DNA from: CAIWHR01 sp963773195
GTDB taxonomy: Bacteria; Pseudomonadota; Gammaproteobacteria; Burkholderiales; Casimicrobiaceae
Length of the DNA: 64,000 nucleotides
NCBI GenBank assembly: GCA_963773195.1
Contig: CAVZAE010000012.1
Span: 62,001-126,000 of the forward strand
Direction of reading: 5' to 3'
Part shown: positions 36,797-47,205 of the stretch, piece after piece
How the letters are laid out: every line of letters starts with the position of its first letter
Position numbering within the stretch: the first letter of the stretch is position 1
The notes under the pieces: model-generated
Seen by the model: the letters and a program-made list of their open reading frames with translations, nothing else
Database searches by the model: none
Told to the model about the DNA's origin: nothing
Translations under genes and position numbers: made by a program

Positions 36797-39666
36797 GCGA
36801 ATTGCCGCGGCTCGCCGCTGCCGTAGAGGTTGGCGACGCAGCGCGCGCACAGTGCCGGATGGGCCGAATCGGCGCCCACGTCGTCACGCCAGTGCCAGCA
36901 CCGCTCGCACTTGTCACCACCGCTCGGATTAACCGCGATCGCGAGCGCACCGCCGTCCTCCGCGCGCTCGACCCGCGCCGCCGATGTGATCAGCACGAAG
37001 CGCAGGTCGTCGCCCAGACTCGCCAGCGCCTCGAAATCCGCATCGGGCGCCGAGATCGTGACCTCCGCCTGCAGCGACGAGCCGATCCGACCCTCGCTCC
37101 GCAACGCCTCGAGCTCCTTCAGCACTGCGGCGCGGACGGCGAGGATGCGCGGCCATTTCGCGAGCAGCCCTTCCGCATCCGGCGTCGCCGGCAGCGCGTC
37201 GCCCCACGTGTGCACGAAGATCGTCGGATCCGCGGGATGCACGATCCGCCATGCCTCCTCCGTCGTGAACGACAGGATCGGCGCCAGCAGCTCGAGCAGC
37301 GTATCGCGAATATGGCAGAGCGCCGTCTGCGCCGAACGGCGGGCACGGCTGCCCTTGGCCGCCGTGTACAGGCGGTCCTTGAGCACGTCGAGATAGAAGC
37401 CGCCCAGGTCTTCGGAGCAATAGGTCGACAGCCGCTGCACCGCCAGGTGGAACTCGTAGCGGTCGTAGTCGGCACGGCAGGCGTCGAGCAATGCCTGTGC
37501 ATTCGCGAGCGCGTAGCGGTCGAGCTCGAACAGCGCCGCGACCGGTACTGCATCGCTGGCAGCATCGAAATCGCCCGTGTTCGCGAGCAGGAAGCGCAGC
37601 GTGTTCCGGATGCGGCGGTAGCTCTCGACGACGCGCTTCAGGATCTCGTCGGAGATCGAGAGGTCGCCCGAGTAGTCGGTCGCAGCGACCCACAGTCGCA
37701 GGATCTCGGCGCCAAGCGTATCGGACACCTTCTGCGGCGCGACGACGTTGCCCTTCGACTTCGACATCTTCCGGCCTTCGCCGTCGACAGTGAAGCCGTG
37801 GGTCAGCAGCGCCTTGTACGGCGGCACGCCGTTCAGCATGCACGAGACGAGCAGCGACGAGTGGAACCAGCCGCGATGTTGGTCGGAACCCTCGAGGTAC
37901 AGGTCGGCGGGAAAGCCGGTGTCCTTCGCATGCGAGCCTGCGCGAGTCTTGGTGCCCCCGGGTCCGCCCAGCACGGTCTGGTGCGTCGACCCCGAGTCGA
38001 ACCACACATCGAGCGTGTCTGTGAGCTTCCGGTATTTCTCCGGGTCGACGCCGAAGTCCTCGTGCGTCGATTCGAACCACGACTCGATGCCGCCCTTCTC
38101 CACCTTCGCGGCGGCGAGCTCGAGAAGCGCAGGGGTGTCCGGATGGAGCTCGTCGGTCGCCTTGTCGACGAAGAACGGCAGCGGCACGCCCCACGTCCGT
38201 TGCCGCGAGAGCGTCCAGTCAGGGCGGTTCGCGATCATCGAGTACAGCCGCGACTTGCCCCACGCCGGATAGAAGCGCGTGTTGTCGATGCCGCGGAGCG
38301 CCGTCGCGCGGAGCGGCTCGGTTGGCCTCGTCCCGTGGTAGCCGGGCACGTCATCCATGCCTGCGAACCATTGCGTCGTCGCGCGGTAGATGATCGGCGT
38401 CTTGTGCCGCCAGCAATGCATGTAGCTGTGCGTGAACTTCTCCGCGTGCAGGAGATTCCCCGCTTCACGGATCTTCTCGACGATCTTCGGATTCGCATCC
38501 CAGATGCGCATCCCGCCGAAGAACGGAAGATTGGCTGCGAACGTGCCGTCCCCCTGCACGGGCGTCAGGATCTCGTCATCCTTCATCCCGTAGCGGCGGC
38601 ACGACAGGAAATCGTCAACGCCGTAGGCCGGCGAGCTGTGGACGATGCCGGTGCCCTGATCGAGCGTCACGTACTCGCCCAGATAGACAGGCGCCACCCG
38701 GTCGTAGAACGGATGCCGGAACGCGACCCGCTCGAGCGCCCTCCCCTTCGCCGTCGCGACGACCTTGCCCTCGAGCTTGTAACGCGCGAGCGACGACGCC
38801 ACCAGGTCCTCCGCGAGCACGAGGTGGCCGCGTGGCGTCGCCACGAGCGCGTACGTGAAGTCCGGGTGTGCGTTCAGCGCCTGGTTCGACGGGATCGTCC
38901 ACGGCGTCGTCGTCCAGATCGCGGTGCCGATCGGTCCTTCCGGCGCGCGCGGGAGCCCGAACGCTCGCGCGAGCTTGTCGCGCTCCGCCTTGTCGGTCAG
39001 CGCGAAGAAGACGTCGATCGCGATGTCCTGGCGATCCTCGTACTCGACCTCGGCCTCGGCGAGCGCGCTGCCGCAGTCGAAGCACCAGTTGACCGGCTTC
39101 AGGCCGCGGTAGAGATAGCCCTTCTCGAGGATCCGTCCCAGCGTACGGATCTCGTCGGCCTCGTTCCGGTAGGCCATCGTCGTGTACGGATGATCCCAGT
39201 CGCCGAGCACGCCGAGCCGCTCGAACTGCACTTTCTGCCGTGCGATCTGCTCGGTCGCATAAGCGCGCGCGAGCCGCTGCGTCTCCGCGGTCGGGAGGTG
39301 CTTGCCGTGCGTCTTCTCGATCTGCACCTCGATCGGCATCCCGTGGCAGTCCCAGCCCGGAACATACGGCGCGTCGAAGCCCGCCATTGTCCGGCTCTTC
39401 ACGACCAGGTCCTTCAGGATCTTGTTCAGCGCGTGGCCGATGTGGATGTCGGCGTTCGCATAAGGCGGGCCGTCGTGCAACACGAAGCGCGGCCGTCCCG
39501 CGCAGGCCTTGCGGATCGCTTCGTAGACTTTCCTCTTCTGCCAGTCAGCGACCCAGCCGGGCTCGCGCTTCGCCAGATCGCCGCGCATCGGAAACGGCGT
39601 GTCCGGCAGGTTGAGCGTGGCCTTGTAGTCGGGTTTCGATTCGTCGGGCATGGGGTCGGCGTTCAC
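36793..39666 (-). CDS. ileS: Isoleucyl-tRNA synthetase
   Basis: This class I synthetase has 957 residues with GPPYANADIHIGHALNK (HIGH), GRKMSKSKGN (KMSKS), the CP1 editing domain, and a C-terminal zinc finger CERCWHWRDD...CARCVANLYG. The length is normal. The GTG start at 39666 overlaps the ribF stop in GTGA; an ATG 15 bases further in (MPDESKPDYKATLNLP) is an alternative. The ribF-ileS-lspA-ispH order is typical of proteobacteria. Confidence 0.96.
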   Translation of the reverse strand: MNADPMPDESKPDYKATLNLPDTPFPMRGDLAKREPGWVADWQKRKVYEAIRKACAGRPRFVLHDGPPYANADIHIGHALNKILKDLVVKSRTMAGFDAPYVPGWDCHGMPIEVQIEKTHGKHLPTAETQRLARAYATEQIARQKVQFERLGVLGDWDHPYTTMAYRNEADEIRTLGRILEKGYLYRGLKPVNWCFDCGSALAEAEVEYEDRQDIAIDVFFALTDKAERDKLARAFGLPRAPEGPIGTAIWTTTPWTIPSNQALNAHPDFTYALVATPRGHLVLAEDLVASSLARYKLEGKVVATAKGRALERVAFRHPFYDRVAPVYLGEYVTLDQGTGIVHSSPAYGVDDFLSCRRYGMKDDEILTPVQGDGTFAANLPFFGGMRIWDANPKIVEKIREAGNLLHAEKFTHSYMHCWRHKTPIIYRATTQWFAGMDDVPGYHGTRPTEPLRATALRGIDNTRFYPAWGKSRLYSMIANRPDWTLSRQRTWGVPLPFFVDKATDELHPDTPALLELAAAKVEKGGIESWFESTHEDFGVDPEKYRKLTDTLDVWFDSGSTHQTVLGGPGGTKTRAGSHAKDTGFPADLYLEGSDQHRGWFHSSLLVSCMLNGVPPYKALLTHGFTVDGEGRKMSKSKGNVVAPQKVSDTLGAEILRLWVAATDYSGDLSISDEILKRVVESYRRIRNTLRFLLANTGDFDAASDAVPVAALFELDRYALANAQALLDACRADYDRYEFHLAVQRLSTYCSEDLGGFYLDVLKDRLYTAAKGSRARRSAQTALCHIRDTLLELLAPILSFTTEEAWRIVHPADPTIFVHTWGDALPATPDAEGLLAKWPRILAVRAAVLKELEALRSEGRIGSSLQAEVTISAPDADFEALASLGDDLRFVLITSAARVERAEDGGALAIAVNPSGGDKCERCWHWRDDVGADSAHPALCARCVANLYGSGEPRQFA

Positions 39667-40607
39667 CGCGGCGAAGTCAGGAGCGTGGCGTGCCCGCCTG
39701 CGAAAAAGGCGCGCGCCTCCGCGACGTCGGCGCGGATCTGGCGCGCGAGCGTGTCGAGGTCGGGGTAGCGCTCTTCATCGCGGAGCTTGTGCAGGAATTC
39801 GACGACGATGCGCCGGCCGTAGATGGCGCGGTCGTAGTCGAGAATGAAGACTTCGAGCAGCGGCTCGCCGCCCGCGACCACCGTCGGCCGCACGCCAACC
39901 GAGGCGACGCCGTCGTGCGATCGCACGTCGAGACCATGCACGCGGACCGCAAAGACGCCTGCGACCGGCGGCATGCCCTTGAGCTTCACGTTGGCAGTCG
40001 GAAACCCGAGCCCGCGGCCGAGCTGCGCGCCGTGCGCGACGCGACCCGCGATCGTGAACGGACGCCCCAGCAGCTCCGCCGCGTGGTCCAGGCGGCCCGC
40101 GGCGAGCGCTTGCCTCACCGCCGTCGATGAGGCACGCTCGCCGTCGACGGCGACGGTGCGCATTCCCTCGACGCTGAAGCTCTTCGCTGCCGCGCGCAGC
40201 GTCGCCAGAGTCCCGGCCCGACCCTTGCCGAAACGAAAGTCTTCGCCCACGAGCACCCAGCGTATTCCGAGGCGGCGCACGAGCACGTCCGCGATGAATG
40301 CATCAGGCGAAAGCGCGGCGAGCCGGTGGTCGAAGCGCGCGACGATCGTCCGCGCGATGCCCAGGGCACGGAAGAGCTCGAGCTTTGTCCGCAGTGTCGA
40401 CAGCCGAGGCGGCGCCGAGCCGGGCGCGAAGAACTCGCGCGGGTGTGGATCGAAGGTGAGCACCACGGCAGGCAGCGCCAGGTCCTCCGCGGCTTCGCAG
40501 AGGCGCGCGAGCATCGCCTGATGCCCGCGATGGACGCCGTCGAAATTGCCGATCGTCAGCGCGACGGGGCCGTCGGCCGCGGTCGGCAGGCCGCGAATGA
40601 CCCGCAC
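39663..40607 (-). CDS. ribF: Bifunctional riboflavin kinase / FMN adenylyltransferase
   Basis: The protein has 314 residues. The adenylyltransferase domain has ALTIGNFDGVHRGHQAML and VLVGEDFRFGKGRAG; the kinase domain has GRVAHGAQLGRGLGFPTANVKL and VASVGVRPTV. It converts riboflavin to FMN and FAD. It is the first gene of the minus-strand ribF-ileS-lspA-ispH unit. The 63 bases between it and the helicase gene include an A/T-rich patch (40631-40657) that probably carries the promoter. Confidence 0.94.
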   Translation of the reverse strand: MRVIRGLPTAADGPVALTIGNFDGVHRGHQAMLARLCEAAEDLALPAVVLTFDPHPREFFAPGSAPPRLSTLRTKLELFRALGIARTIVARFDHRLAALSPDAFIADVLVRRLGIRWVLVGEDFRFGKGRAGTLATLRAAAKSFSVEGMRTVAVDGERASSTAVRQALAAGRLDHAAELLGRPFTIAGRVAHGAQLGRGLGFPTANVKLKGMPPVAGVFAVRVHGLDVRSHDGVASVGVRPTVVAGGEPLLEVFILDYDRAIYGRRIVVEFLHKLRDEERYPDLDTLARQIRADVAEARAFFAGGHATLLTSPR

Positions 40608-40670
40608 GGAGAGCCCTTTGTGAATTCGTCGAACTAAGACCGTGAATTTTAACAGGTTTGGGGGTCCCGC

Positions 40671-43600
40671 TCACCCCGCGTACGGCCACTCGCGCCAGCC
40701 TCTCAGCTGAGCGTGGTAGAGCCCCAGGCGAATGGGCCGCCAATCGAGCGCCCGCACGAATCGGGCATAGCGCTCGAGCTGGTCCCGGTAACGCTCGCGC
40801 TCCTGGTCGAGGAATGCCTCCGGCTCGGCGCCCTCGTGGCGCCCCGTCTTGAAGTCGACGATCCAGCGCACGCCGTCGGCGACGAAGCTCCGATCGATGG
40901 CCACATGCGCGACGTCGCCCGCGTCGACGCCGGCGAGTGCCCATTCGCTGCGCGCCTCCTCGTGCCCCGGCGCGAACAGCCAACGCCCGCGCGGATCGGC
41001 GATGACGTTCGCGAGGACGCCGATAACCTCCTCGGTCGCGCGATCGAGCTCGCGTGGGTCAACGCCTGTCTCGGCCAGCTCCACGCGGACGCGTGACGCA
41101 ATCGCCGCGATCCGTGCTTCGCTCCACGCCTCGAGGCCCTCGCGGGCAACGAGCGCGAGCCAGCGGTGTGCGACGACGCCGACACAGCGAGCGGTCTCGT
41201 GCGCCCAATCGAACGGCACATCGTCGCCGGGACTCGGCTCTGTCGCAACCGGAATGCCGGCGGCGGGCGGTGCCGGCCGCCAATGCGACGCCACGCGGAC
41301 CAGGCGCGGCGCATGAGGAGCCGGTACGACCGCGGGCGCGCGCGCGGGCGGCGGGGGCGGCATCATCGCGACGATGGTGTCGCCGAGTCGCGCGAGTGCC
41401 GAGTCTTTCGGAGGGGGCGCCCAGGCGAGTTGTCCGCTCGAACCGGTCGCAACGTCGAGCGGCGTGCAGAGGTGCAGGCGCGACTTCGCTCGCGTGCAGC
41501 CGACGTAGAGCAGCCGACCAAGCTCGGCGCGGTCCTCATCGGTGGCGAGCAGGCCCAAGTAGGCATAAATCGGGTCGGCGTCGCCTCCGCGCGCACGCGA
41601 CGGGGCGACGAGCGGGCCGCGCTCGCGAATGCGCAGGCGCAGGAGCACCGCATCGCGTCCGGCGGTCCGGCGCCCGAGGCCGGGCAGGATCACCGTGTCG
41701 AACTCGAGCCCTTTAGCGCGATGGAGCGTCATCACCTGCACGCGCGCGGTCGCTTCGTCTGCGGGAGCTGCATAGAGCTCGCGTAGCGCTGCGACGAACG
41801 CCGCCCAATCCGGAACGTCACCGGCTCGTTCATGTGCCGCGACCAGTCCGAAGAAGCGTTCCGCCGCGTCGAGGTCGATCGCTTCGTCGAGCGTCGCCGG
41901 ACCCCCCAGCGCGAGCCACGCTCCGCGCACTCGCGCGGTGAGCGACCCGCGGCCACGTGCGCTGAGCGCGGGCCGCAGGATCGACGCGGTGCGCTGCAGC
42001 CGCGCCGAGCCGTCGGCGCTCATCCCGGCGACGCCATCAGGAGCATCGAGGAGCGCCGGGATCGACGCTGAGGGGTGTGCATCGGCTGCGGCGACGAGCG
42101 CGAAGATGTCGGCCAGCGCAAGCCCGCACCACGGCGCGCGGAGGACGGAGAGCCACGCGAGTCGATCCGCCGGCTGGGTGAGGGCGTGCGTCAGCGACTC
42201 GAGATCGAGGATGGCCTGGCGTTCGGCGAGCGCGTCGAGCTCCACCGCCGCATAGCCAATCCCGGCCGCGCGAAGTGCTGGCAGCACGCAGTCGAGATGC
42301 GCGCGGGCGCGGACCAGGATCGCGACGCTGCCAGGGCCCTGGTCAAGCGCGGCACGCACGCGGTCGACAACCCGCGACGCTTCGCCCGCCGCCGTCTCGG
42401 TGACATCGAGCGTTACCGCCACACCGCGCACCCGCGCCGATGCGGCCTCCGCCGGTGCAAACGCGACGGCGCCGCGCCACGGGTCGTTGCGGGCGCCAAG
42501 GACGTAGGGAAAGGTCCTGTTGACCCACTCGACCAGCGCCGCGTCCGAGCGAAAATTGCGTTCGAGCCGCAGATTCTCGACTGGGATGTCCGCCACGCGG
42601 CCGGTGGCCTGGGCTTCGACGAAGATACGCACTTCGGCTTCGCGGAACCGATAAATCGACTGCATCGGGTCGCCGACGGCGAACACCGTGCGTCCGTCGC
42701 CTTCGGCCCAGCCTGCGGAAAGCCGACGCAGGAGCGCGAGCTGCGTGTACGACGTGTCCTGGAATTCGTCGATCAGCAGATGATCGATGCGCGCGTCCAG
42801 CTTGAGCAACAGGTCCGAGGGGGCGAGATCGTTGCCCAGTGCGTCGATTGCAGCGATCGTGCCCTCGACGAAGTCGAGCTCGCCCGCATCGCGGAAGGCG
42901 ATCTTCAGCTCGGCGGCCAGCACGGGCAGCACGTCCTTGAGCGCGCTGACCAGCGCCCACGCGTCGTCCTCGTAGCGCGCCGGCGGCAGCCGACGGGCCA
43001 GATGCAACTGCGCGGCAAGGCCGGGAACGCTAGCGAGTGCGGCGAGCACCGCGTTCATCGCCACGCAGCGCTCGCCGCGCAGCACGCCGTCACGGAGGGG
43101 ACCGCCGGGTGGGAAGCCGTCGTGAACGTCCACCTTCGCCCGAAAGCGCGCGTCGTGCGCCACCAGCAACCACGAAGCGAGCGCGTTCCATCTTGCACTG
43201 TCCTCGACCGTTGTGCCTGGTGTACCCCCTGCCTCCGCGCAAGCGACGAGTGCCTCGGCCAACGCCGCTACCCGTTTCGCGCCGGCCGCGTGCCGAGCCG
43301 CGTGGAGCTCTAGCGGCGGCAGCGCTGCGGCAAGTTCCGGCGGAAAAACGGCGGCGATCGTACGGAGCTCCCCGCGAATCTCGTCGGCGAGCACCTCCTC
43401 GAGCGCAGTGCGCAGCGCGTCGCTATCCGGGTGCACGAGCTCGCGCAGAAGCGGCGCGCGCTTCGCGAGCAACGACGACAGAAGCGCCACGGCACGACGC
43501 GCGTCGTTGTCGAGATGCCGCAGCAGCCGGCGCCAGGACGGATCGTCGGGACGGGCCGCGGCCAGCGCCGCGCGCACCGCTGCCTCGTACAGCGGCTGCG

Positions 43601-44063
43601 CGTTATCGACAAAGCGGGGGTCGGCCCCGAGCCGCGTAGCCAGCGGCGCCTGCCGCGCGATGCCCGCGCAGAACGCGTCGATCGTCTGTACAGCGAGCCG
43701 CGCCGGATGCTTCGCAAGCTGCCAGTCACAGCGCTTATCCTGTTCCAGCGCCGCGCGAGCGAGCTGCCGCGTGCGCGCCTCGTGCGGTGATTTCGAGGCG
43801 GGGCGATCGGCGTGCGCAGCTGCCGCCAGCGCGTGGATGATCCGCTCCCGCATCTCGCCGGCCGCTTTGCGCGTGAACGTCATGGCGACGATCCGCTCGG
43901 GACGATCGACGCGGGCGAGCAGCGCGAGGAACCGCTGGATCAGGAGCTCCGTCTTGCCCGAGCCGGCAGGCGCCTGGACCAGGAACGAGCGGCCGACGTC
44001 GAGTGCTCGCTCGCGGGCGCTCGCGTCGGCGTCCGCGAAGAGATCAGGCGTCGTCATCGTCAT
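40671..44063 (-). CDS. AddA-like UvrD-family helicase-nuclease
   Basis: The protein has 1130 residues. The N-terminal Walker A is VQAPAGSGKTELLIQRF, followed by superfamily 1 helicase motifs (MTFTRKAAGEMRERI, DHLLIDEFQDTSYTQ, FAVGDPMQSIYRFREAE, VMTLHRAKGLEFDTVILPGL). The C-terminal part has a PD-(D/E)XK nuclease core (GVRWIVDFKTGRHEG). This is the AddA arrangement of double-strand-break resection complexes, and the upstream neighbour is the matching AddB-like partner, overlapping by 20 bases. It would act at DNA ends, unwinding and degrading them before RecA loading. AddAB replaces RecBCD in many Betaproteobacteria. Confidence 0.88.
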   Translation of the reverse strand: MTMTTPDLFADADASARERALDVGRSFLVQAPAGSGKTELLIQRFLALLARVDRPERIVAMTFTRKAAGEMRERIIHALAAAAHADRPASKSPHEARTRQLARAALEQDKRCDWQLAKHPARLAVQTIDAFCAGIARQAPLATRLGADPRFVDNAQPLYEAAVRAALAAARPDDPSWRRLLRHLDNDARRAVALLSSLLAKRAPLLRELVHPDSDALRTALEEVLADEIRGELRTIAAVFPPELAAALPPLELHAARHAAGAKRVAALAEALVACAEAGGTPGTTVEDSARWNALASWLLVAHDARFRAKVDVHDGFPPGGPLRDGVLRGERCVAMNAVLAALASVPGLAAQLHLARRLPPARYEDDAWALVSALKDVLPVLAAELKIAFRDAGELDFVEGTIAAIDALGNDLAPSDLLLKLDARIDHLLIDEFQDTSYTQLALLRRLSAGWAEGDGRTVFAVGDPMQSIYRFREAEVRIFVEAQATGRVADIPVENLRLERNFRSDAALVEWVNRTFPYVLGARNDPWRGAVAFAPAEAASARVRGVAVTLDVTETAAGEASRVVDRVRAALDQGPGSVAILVRARAHLDCVLPALRAAGIGYAAVELDALAERQAILDLESLTHALTQPADRLAWLSVLRAPWCGLALADIFALVAAADAHPSASIPALLDAPDGVAGMSADGSARLQRTASILRPALSARGRGSLTARVRGAWLALGGPATLDEAIDLDAAERFFGLVAAHERAGDVPDWAAFVAALRELYAAPADEATARVQVMTLHRAKGLEFDTVILPGLGRRTAGRDAVLLRLRIRERGPLVAPSRARGGDADPIYAYLGLLATDEDRAELGRLLYVGCTRAKSRLHLCTPLDVATGSSGQLAWAPPPKDSALARLGDTIVAMMPPPPPARAPAVVPAPHAPRLVRVASHWRPAPPAAGIPVATEPSPGDDVPFDWAHETARCVGVVAHRWLALVAREGLEAWSEARIAAIASRVRVELAETGVDPRELDRATEEVIGVLANVIADPRGRWLFAPGHEEARSEWALAGVDAGDVAHVAIDRSFVADGVRWIVDFKTGRHEGAEPEAFLDQERERYRDQLERYARFVRALDWRPIRLGLYHAQLRGWREWPYAG

Positions 44064-46740
44064 CGCTGCTTTCCTGCTCGGTCGCGTGCAGCGCGACGGC
44101 GCCGATTCGACAGAACGGCTGGAGGCCGCAGTGCTTGCAGGTCTCGCCCGGGTCTCGCGGCGTCACCGTCGCAAGCCCCGCGACGATCTCCTTGCCGAGC
44201 ATATCGAGGGCGTCGGCCCAATGCGCGAGCGCGGCGGCCCAGTCGGCGAGCGCCGCACGCTTCACGTTCGGCGGCAACGGCAGACCCGGCCACGCGGCAT
44301 CGTCCGCGGCCAGGCCGCGGACAGCCAGCTCGCCGGCTTTGAGCTGCGCGTAGACGACCGCGCGCACGCGTTCTCCTGGTGTCGCTGCCCGTTGCGCGAG
44401 CGCGTAGAGGCCGAGCTGGGGGGCGCGCGGCCGCGTTTCGAACCAGACGTCCGGGCCCACGGTACGGCCCGTCTTGTAGTCGATGATCGCGACGCCGCCG
44501 TCATCGAGCGCGTCGACACGGTCGAGGCGCAGAGAGATCGTGAGCCCGTGGACGTCGAGCGCGAGGCCCTTCTCGACGCCGATCACGGCAAAGGACGGTC
44601 GCTTGCGCTCGTGATCCCTGAGCCAATCGGCGACGACGCCTTCGATCCGCCCGCCCTCCTCGGCCGCCACGGCAGGCAACACGGTTCGCCAGCGCGCCGG
44701 CGGCAACGCTTGCTTCGCCTGCGCCGCGGCGACGGCGATGGCCGTTCGCAACGCGTCGGGCGTCATGGCCGCGAACGCGCGCTGCGTTCCGGCCACGGCC
44801 CAGAACGCGGCCAGCGCAGCGTGCATCAGGATGCCGCGTTCCTGCGCGGACAGGCCATCGATGGGCTCGGGCCACGGCTCTGCACCGAGACGATGCGTCG
44901 CGATCGCCTTGAAGGGGCATGCGGCCTGTGCTTCGATCAGCCTGGCGCCGCCGCGCACGCGTTGGGGGTACGCGAGCGACGGCGCGAAATCGTCAACGAG
45001 CTCCTCGCGTGGCGCGGGCGTCGTTCGCTCGCGCGAGGCGACGCCCACGTACGTCTCCGCTTCCGGAATCAACAAAGACGGCGAGCATCCGTGATCGTCG
45101 ACGTTCGCCGGATACGAGAAGACGACTTCGGGCGCAGCACGGGTGAAGTCCGTGGTGAGCGAGGTCGCGTAGGCGAGTTCCCGCGCCGCGGTCGAACGGG
45201 GAACGTTCCGCTGCCGCTGCCAGGGCACCGGCAGCAGCGGATGCGGTCGGGGCGGCTGCGGCCAGGCTTCCGCGGCGAGCCCGGCCACCCACAACGCGTC
45301 GAAGGGTTGCCCGGCTGCTTCGAGCAGCCCGACGATCTGGATCGGCGCCGTCACTGTCTCCGGTTGGAACACCTGCCGCAAGAGCTGGGCGCGCAGAGCG
45401 CCTAGCGCATCGGCGCGCGACATGCGAGCGTCGACGACGTCGAGCGTCGCGAATTCGGCGAGCGCTTCGTCCCACGCCCGGCGCGCCTGGTATTCGGCAC
45501 TGTCGAGCGCACGGGCACCGGGCCACCCCAATGCGGCGAGCCAGGCGCGCCACGCCAGTGCGTGCTCGCGCGGCGATCCGTGCGCAGGGGGAGTGTCGCG
45601 CTCGAGCGCCTCCTCCCAGCGCACGGCAAGCCCGCGATCGACGTCGCGCAGCGCCGCGTGCGCGGCCCGGAGCGTGATCGTTCGTCGGCCCTGGTCGAGC
45701 CAGCCTCGTTCGAGCCGCGCGCGCGGAAGCCACGCGTCGGGCGCACCGAGGTAAGGCGAGCGCAAGACGGCAGCCGCACGACCTGCGGGCAGCGAGCGAT
45801 CCGCCCACGCGATGAGCTCGAGCGCTGCGGCGACAATAGGCACTTCGCCGAGTCCGCTGCCCAGTGAAACGTTGTACGGGCGCGACGTCGACTCCATTCC
45901 CGGCCGTTGCAACGCGGGGCAGAGAACTTCATCGGCCCGCGCGCGAATCGTTTCGCGCCGCGAGGCCAGGTCGGCGACGGCGATCGCGATCGCCGCACCG
46001 GGATCGGCGAGCGCGCGGTCGCGCGCCCACGCGAGCGCCAGCGTGATCTCGTCCTCGGGCGTGGCTCCGCTTGCCTGCCGCAGGCGACCGCATTCGGCGG
46101 AAAGGGTCTCCACGCGCTGCACTTGTGCGCCGGCAGCGACGAGAGCGGCCAGCCATCGCTGCTGCTGCGGGGAAAGCTCGACGAAACCTGCAAGGGCAAT
46201 CCGGGCCTCGCGAATCATCGGCAATCGTGCGACGCACGCTCCCAATCGATCGGCGAGCTCCGCGGGATCCACAGCGCCGCCCGCCCCGAGCCCCCGTGCG
46301 TAGCGGTCGGCCCAGCGAGCGAAGGCCGCGCAATCGGCGTCGACCGCTGCCTCATCTTCCCAGCGCCGCCAGCTGACGCCGCCCTCGCCCCAGGCATGGA
46401 AGATGGACCAGGCGTCGGCGGCGAGCACCGCGGCGCCTTCCGGATCGAGGAGCGGCGTCGCCTGCGCCGCGACGATCCGCCGCCATGCGTGCGCCGCTTG
46501 CAGACGGCTGCGCAGTCTGAGCTCGTGCGGGACAGCGCCCGCTGCCTGTGCCTCGCCCCACAACGCCGGCAGCCAGGCGTCCCACGGCAGCACGCGAGCC
46601 GCGGGCCACGCCATGCGGCCCGCGCCGCGCTCGCCCTGGTCGTACAGGGCAACGAGCCGGCGCGCGAGCCGCCGGTTCGGCGTGACGACGGTGGCACCCG
46701 CGGCGAGGGCGTGCAGCAACGGTTCGGGCAGGGAAGGCAT
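44044..46740 (-). CDS. AddB-like PD-(D/E)XK nuclease (probable DNA repair protein)
   Basis: The protein has 898 residues from ATG 46740. The N-terminus (VVTPNRRLARRLVALYDQGE) corresponds to an inactivated helicase-like scaffold. The C-terminal nuclease has LRLDRVDALDDGGVAIIDYKTGR with the D...DxK active-site residues. A cysteine in QAACPFKAIATHRLG plus three in ETCKHCGLQPFCRIG match the Fe-S cluster that staples AddB-type nuclease domains. It is the partner of the downstream helicase-nuclease, with which it overlaps. It corresponds to the family often annotated simply as probable DNA repair protein. Confidence 0.85.
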   Translation of the reverse strand: MPSLPEPLLHALAAGATVVTPNRRLARRLVALYDQGERGAGRMAWPAARVLPWDAWLPALWGEAQAAGAVPHELRLRSRLQAAHAWRRIVAAQATPLLDPEGAAVLAADAWSIFHAWGEGGVSWRRWEDEAAVDADCAAFARWADRYARGLGAGGAVDPAELADRLGACVARLPMIREARIALAGFVELSPQQQRWLAALVAAGAQVQRVETLSAECGRLRQASGATPEDEITLALAWARDRALADPGAAIAIAVADLASRRETIRARADEVLCPALQRPGMESTSRPYNVSLGSGLGEVPIVAAALELIAWADRSLPAGRAAAVLRSPYLGAPDAWLPRARLERGWLDQGRRTITLRAAHAALRDVDRGLAVRWEEALERDTPPAHGSPREHALAWRAWLAALGWPGARALDSAEYQARRAWDEALAEFATLDVVDARMSRADALGALRAQLLRQVFQPETVTAPIQIVGLLEAAGQPFDALWVAGLAAEAWPQPPRPHPLLPVPWQRQRNVPRSTAARELAYATSLTTDFTRAAPEVVFSYPANVDDHGCSPSLLIPEAETYVGVASRERTTPAPREELVDDFAPSLAYPQRVRGGARLIEAQAACPFKAIATHRLGAEPWPEPIDGLSAQERGILMHAALAAFWAVAGTQRAFAAMTPDALRTAIAVAAAQAKQALPPARWRTVLPAVAAEEGGRIEGVVADWLRDHERKRPSFAVIGVEKGLALDVHGLTISLRLDRVDALDDGGVAIIDYKTGRTVGPDVWFETRPRAPQLGLYALAQRAATPGERVRAVVYAQLKAGELAVRGLAADDAAWPGLPLPPNVKRAALADWAAALAHWADALDMLGKEIVAGLATVTPRDPGETCKHCGLQPFCRIGAVALHATEQESSDDDDDA

Positions 46741-46874
46741 TGCGGTGCTGCGGGAAGCGACACGGCGGGCGCCACGTCGCGGATTGCGTTCGACCCCTAC
46801 AATGCACAGACTCTAGCAGCTTTCGCGGGCCCAGGGCGGGCCGGCGCAGAACAACGGCGAGAGAGGAGACGACG

Positions 46875-47162
46875 ATGCCGGCGTATATCGTGGTCGACTG
46901 CGAGGTGACGGATCCCGCGCGCTACGAAGCGTACAAGAAGCTCGCGCAGGCGGCGATCGCGAAGCATGGCGGGCGCTACATCGTTCGCGGCGGCGAGACG
47001 ACGGTGCTCGAGGGGGAATGGCAGCCGCGGCGCATCGTTGTCGTGGAATTCCCGAGCACCGACGCGATCCGGCGTTTCTACGACTCGCCCGAGTATCGCG
47101 CCGCGCGCGCCGAGCGCCAGGGCGCGGCGCGGATGAACATGATTTCGGTCGCTGGCGCCTAG
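46875..47162 (+). CDS. DUF1330 domain protein
   Basis: The protein has 95 residues with GAGAGGAG just upstream of the ATG. MPAYIVVDCEVTDPARYEAYKKLA and VLEGEWQPRRIVVVEFPS...RRFYDSPEY are the DUF1330 signature, a dimeric alpha/beta ferredoxin-like fold of unknown function. It stands alone, divergent from the AddB-like gene; TACAAT at 46798-46803 may be its -10. Confidence 0.88.
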   Translation: MPAYIVVDCEVTDPARYEAYKKLAQAAIAKHGGRYIVRGGETTVLEGEWQPRRIVVVEFPSTDAIRRFYDSPEYRAARAERQGAARMNMISVAGA

Positions 47163-47205
47163 CGCCGTCCCGCGAGCGGGAGCGGCGACCGACCGTGACG
47201 GGGCG

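Noticed and set aside
47163..47205. TCCCGC-GA-GCGGGA hairpin as a terminator between convergent genes
   Set aside because: Six-base stem with a two-base loop and no T-run; too weak to call.
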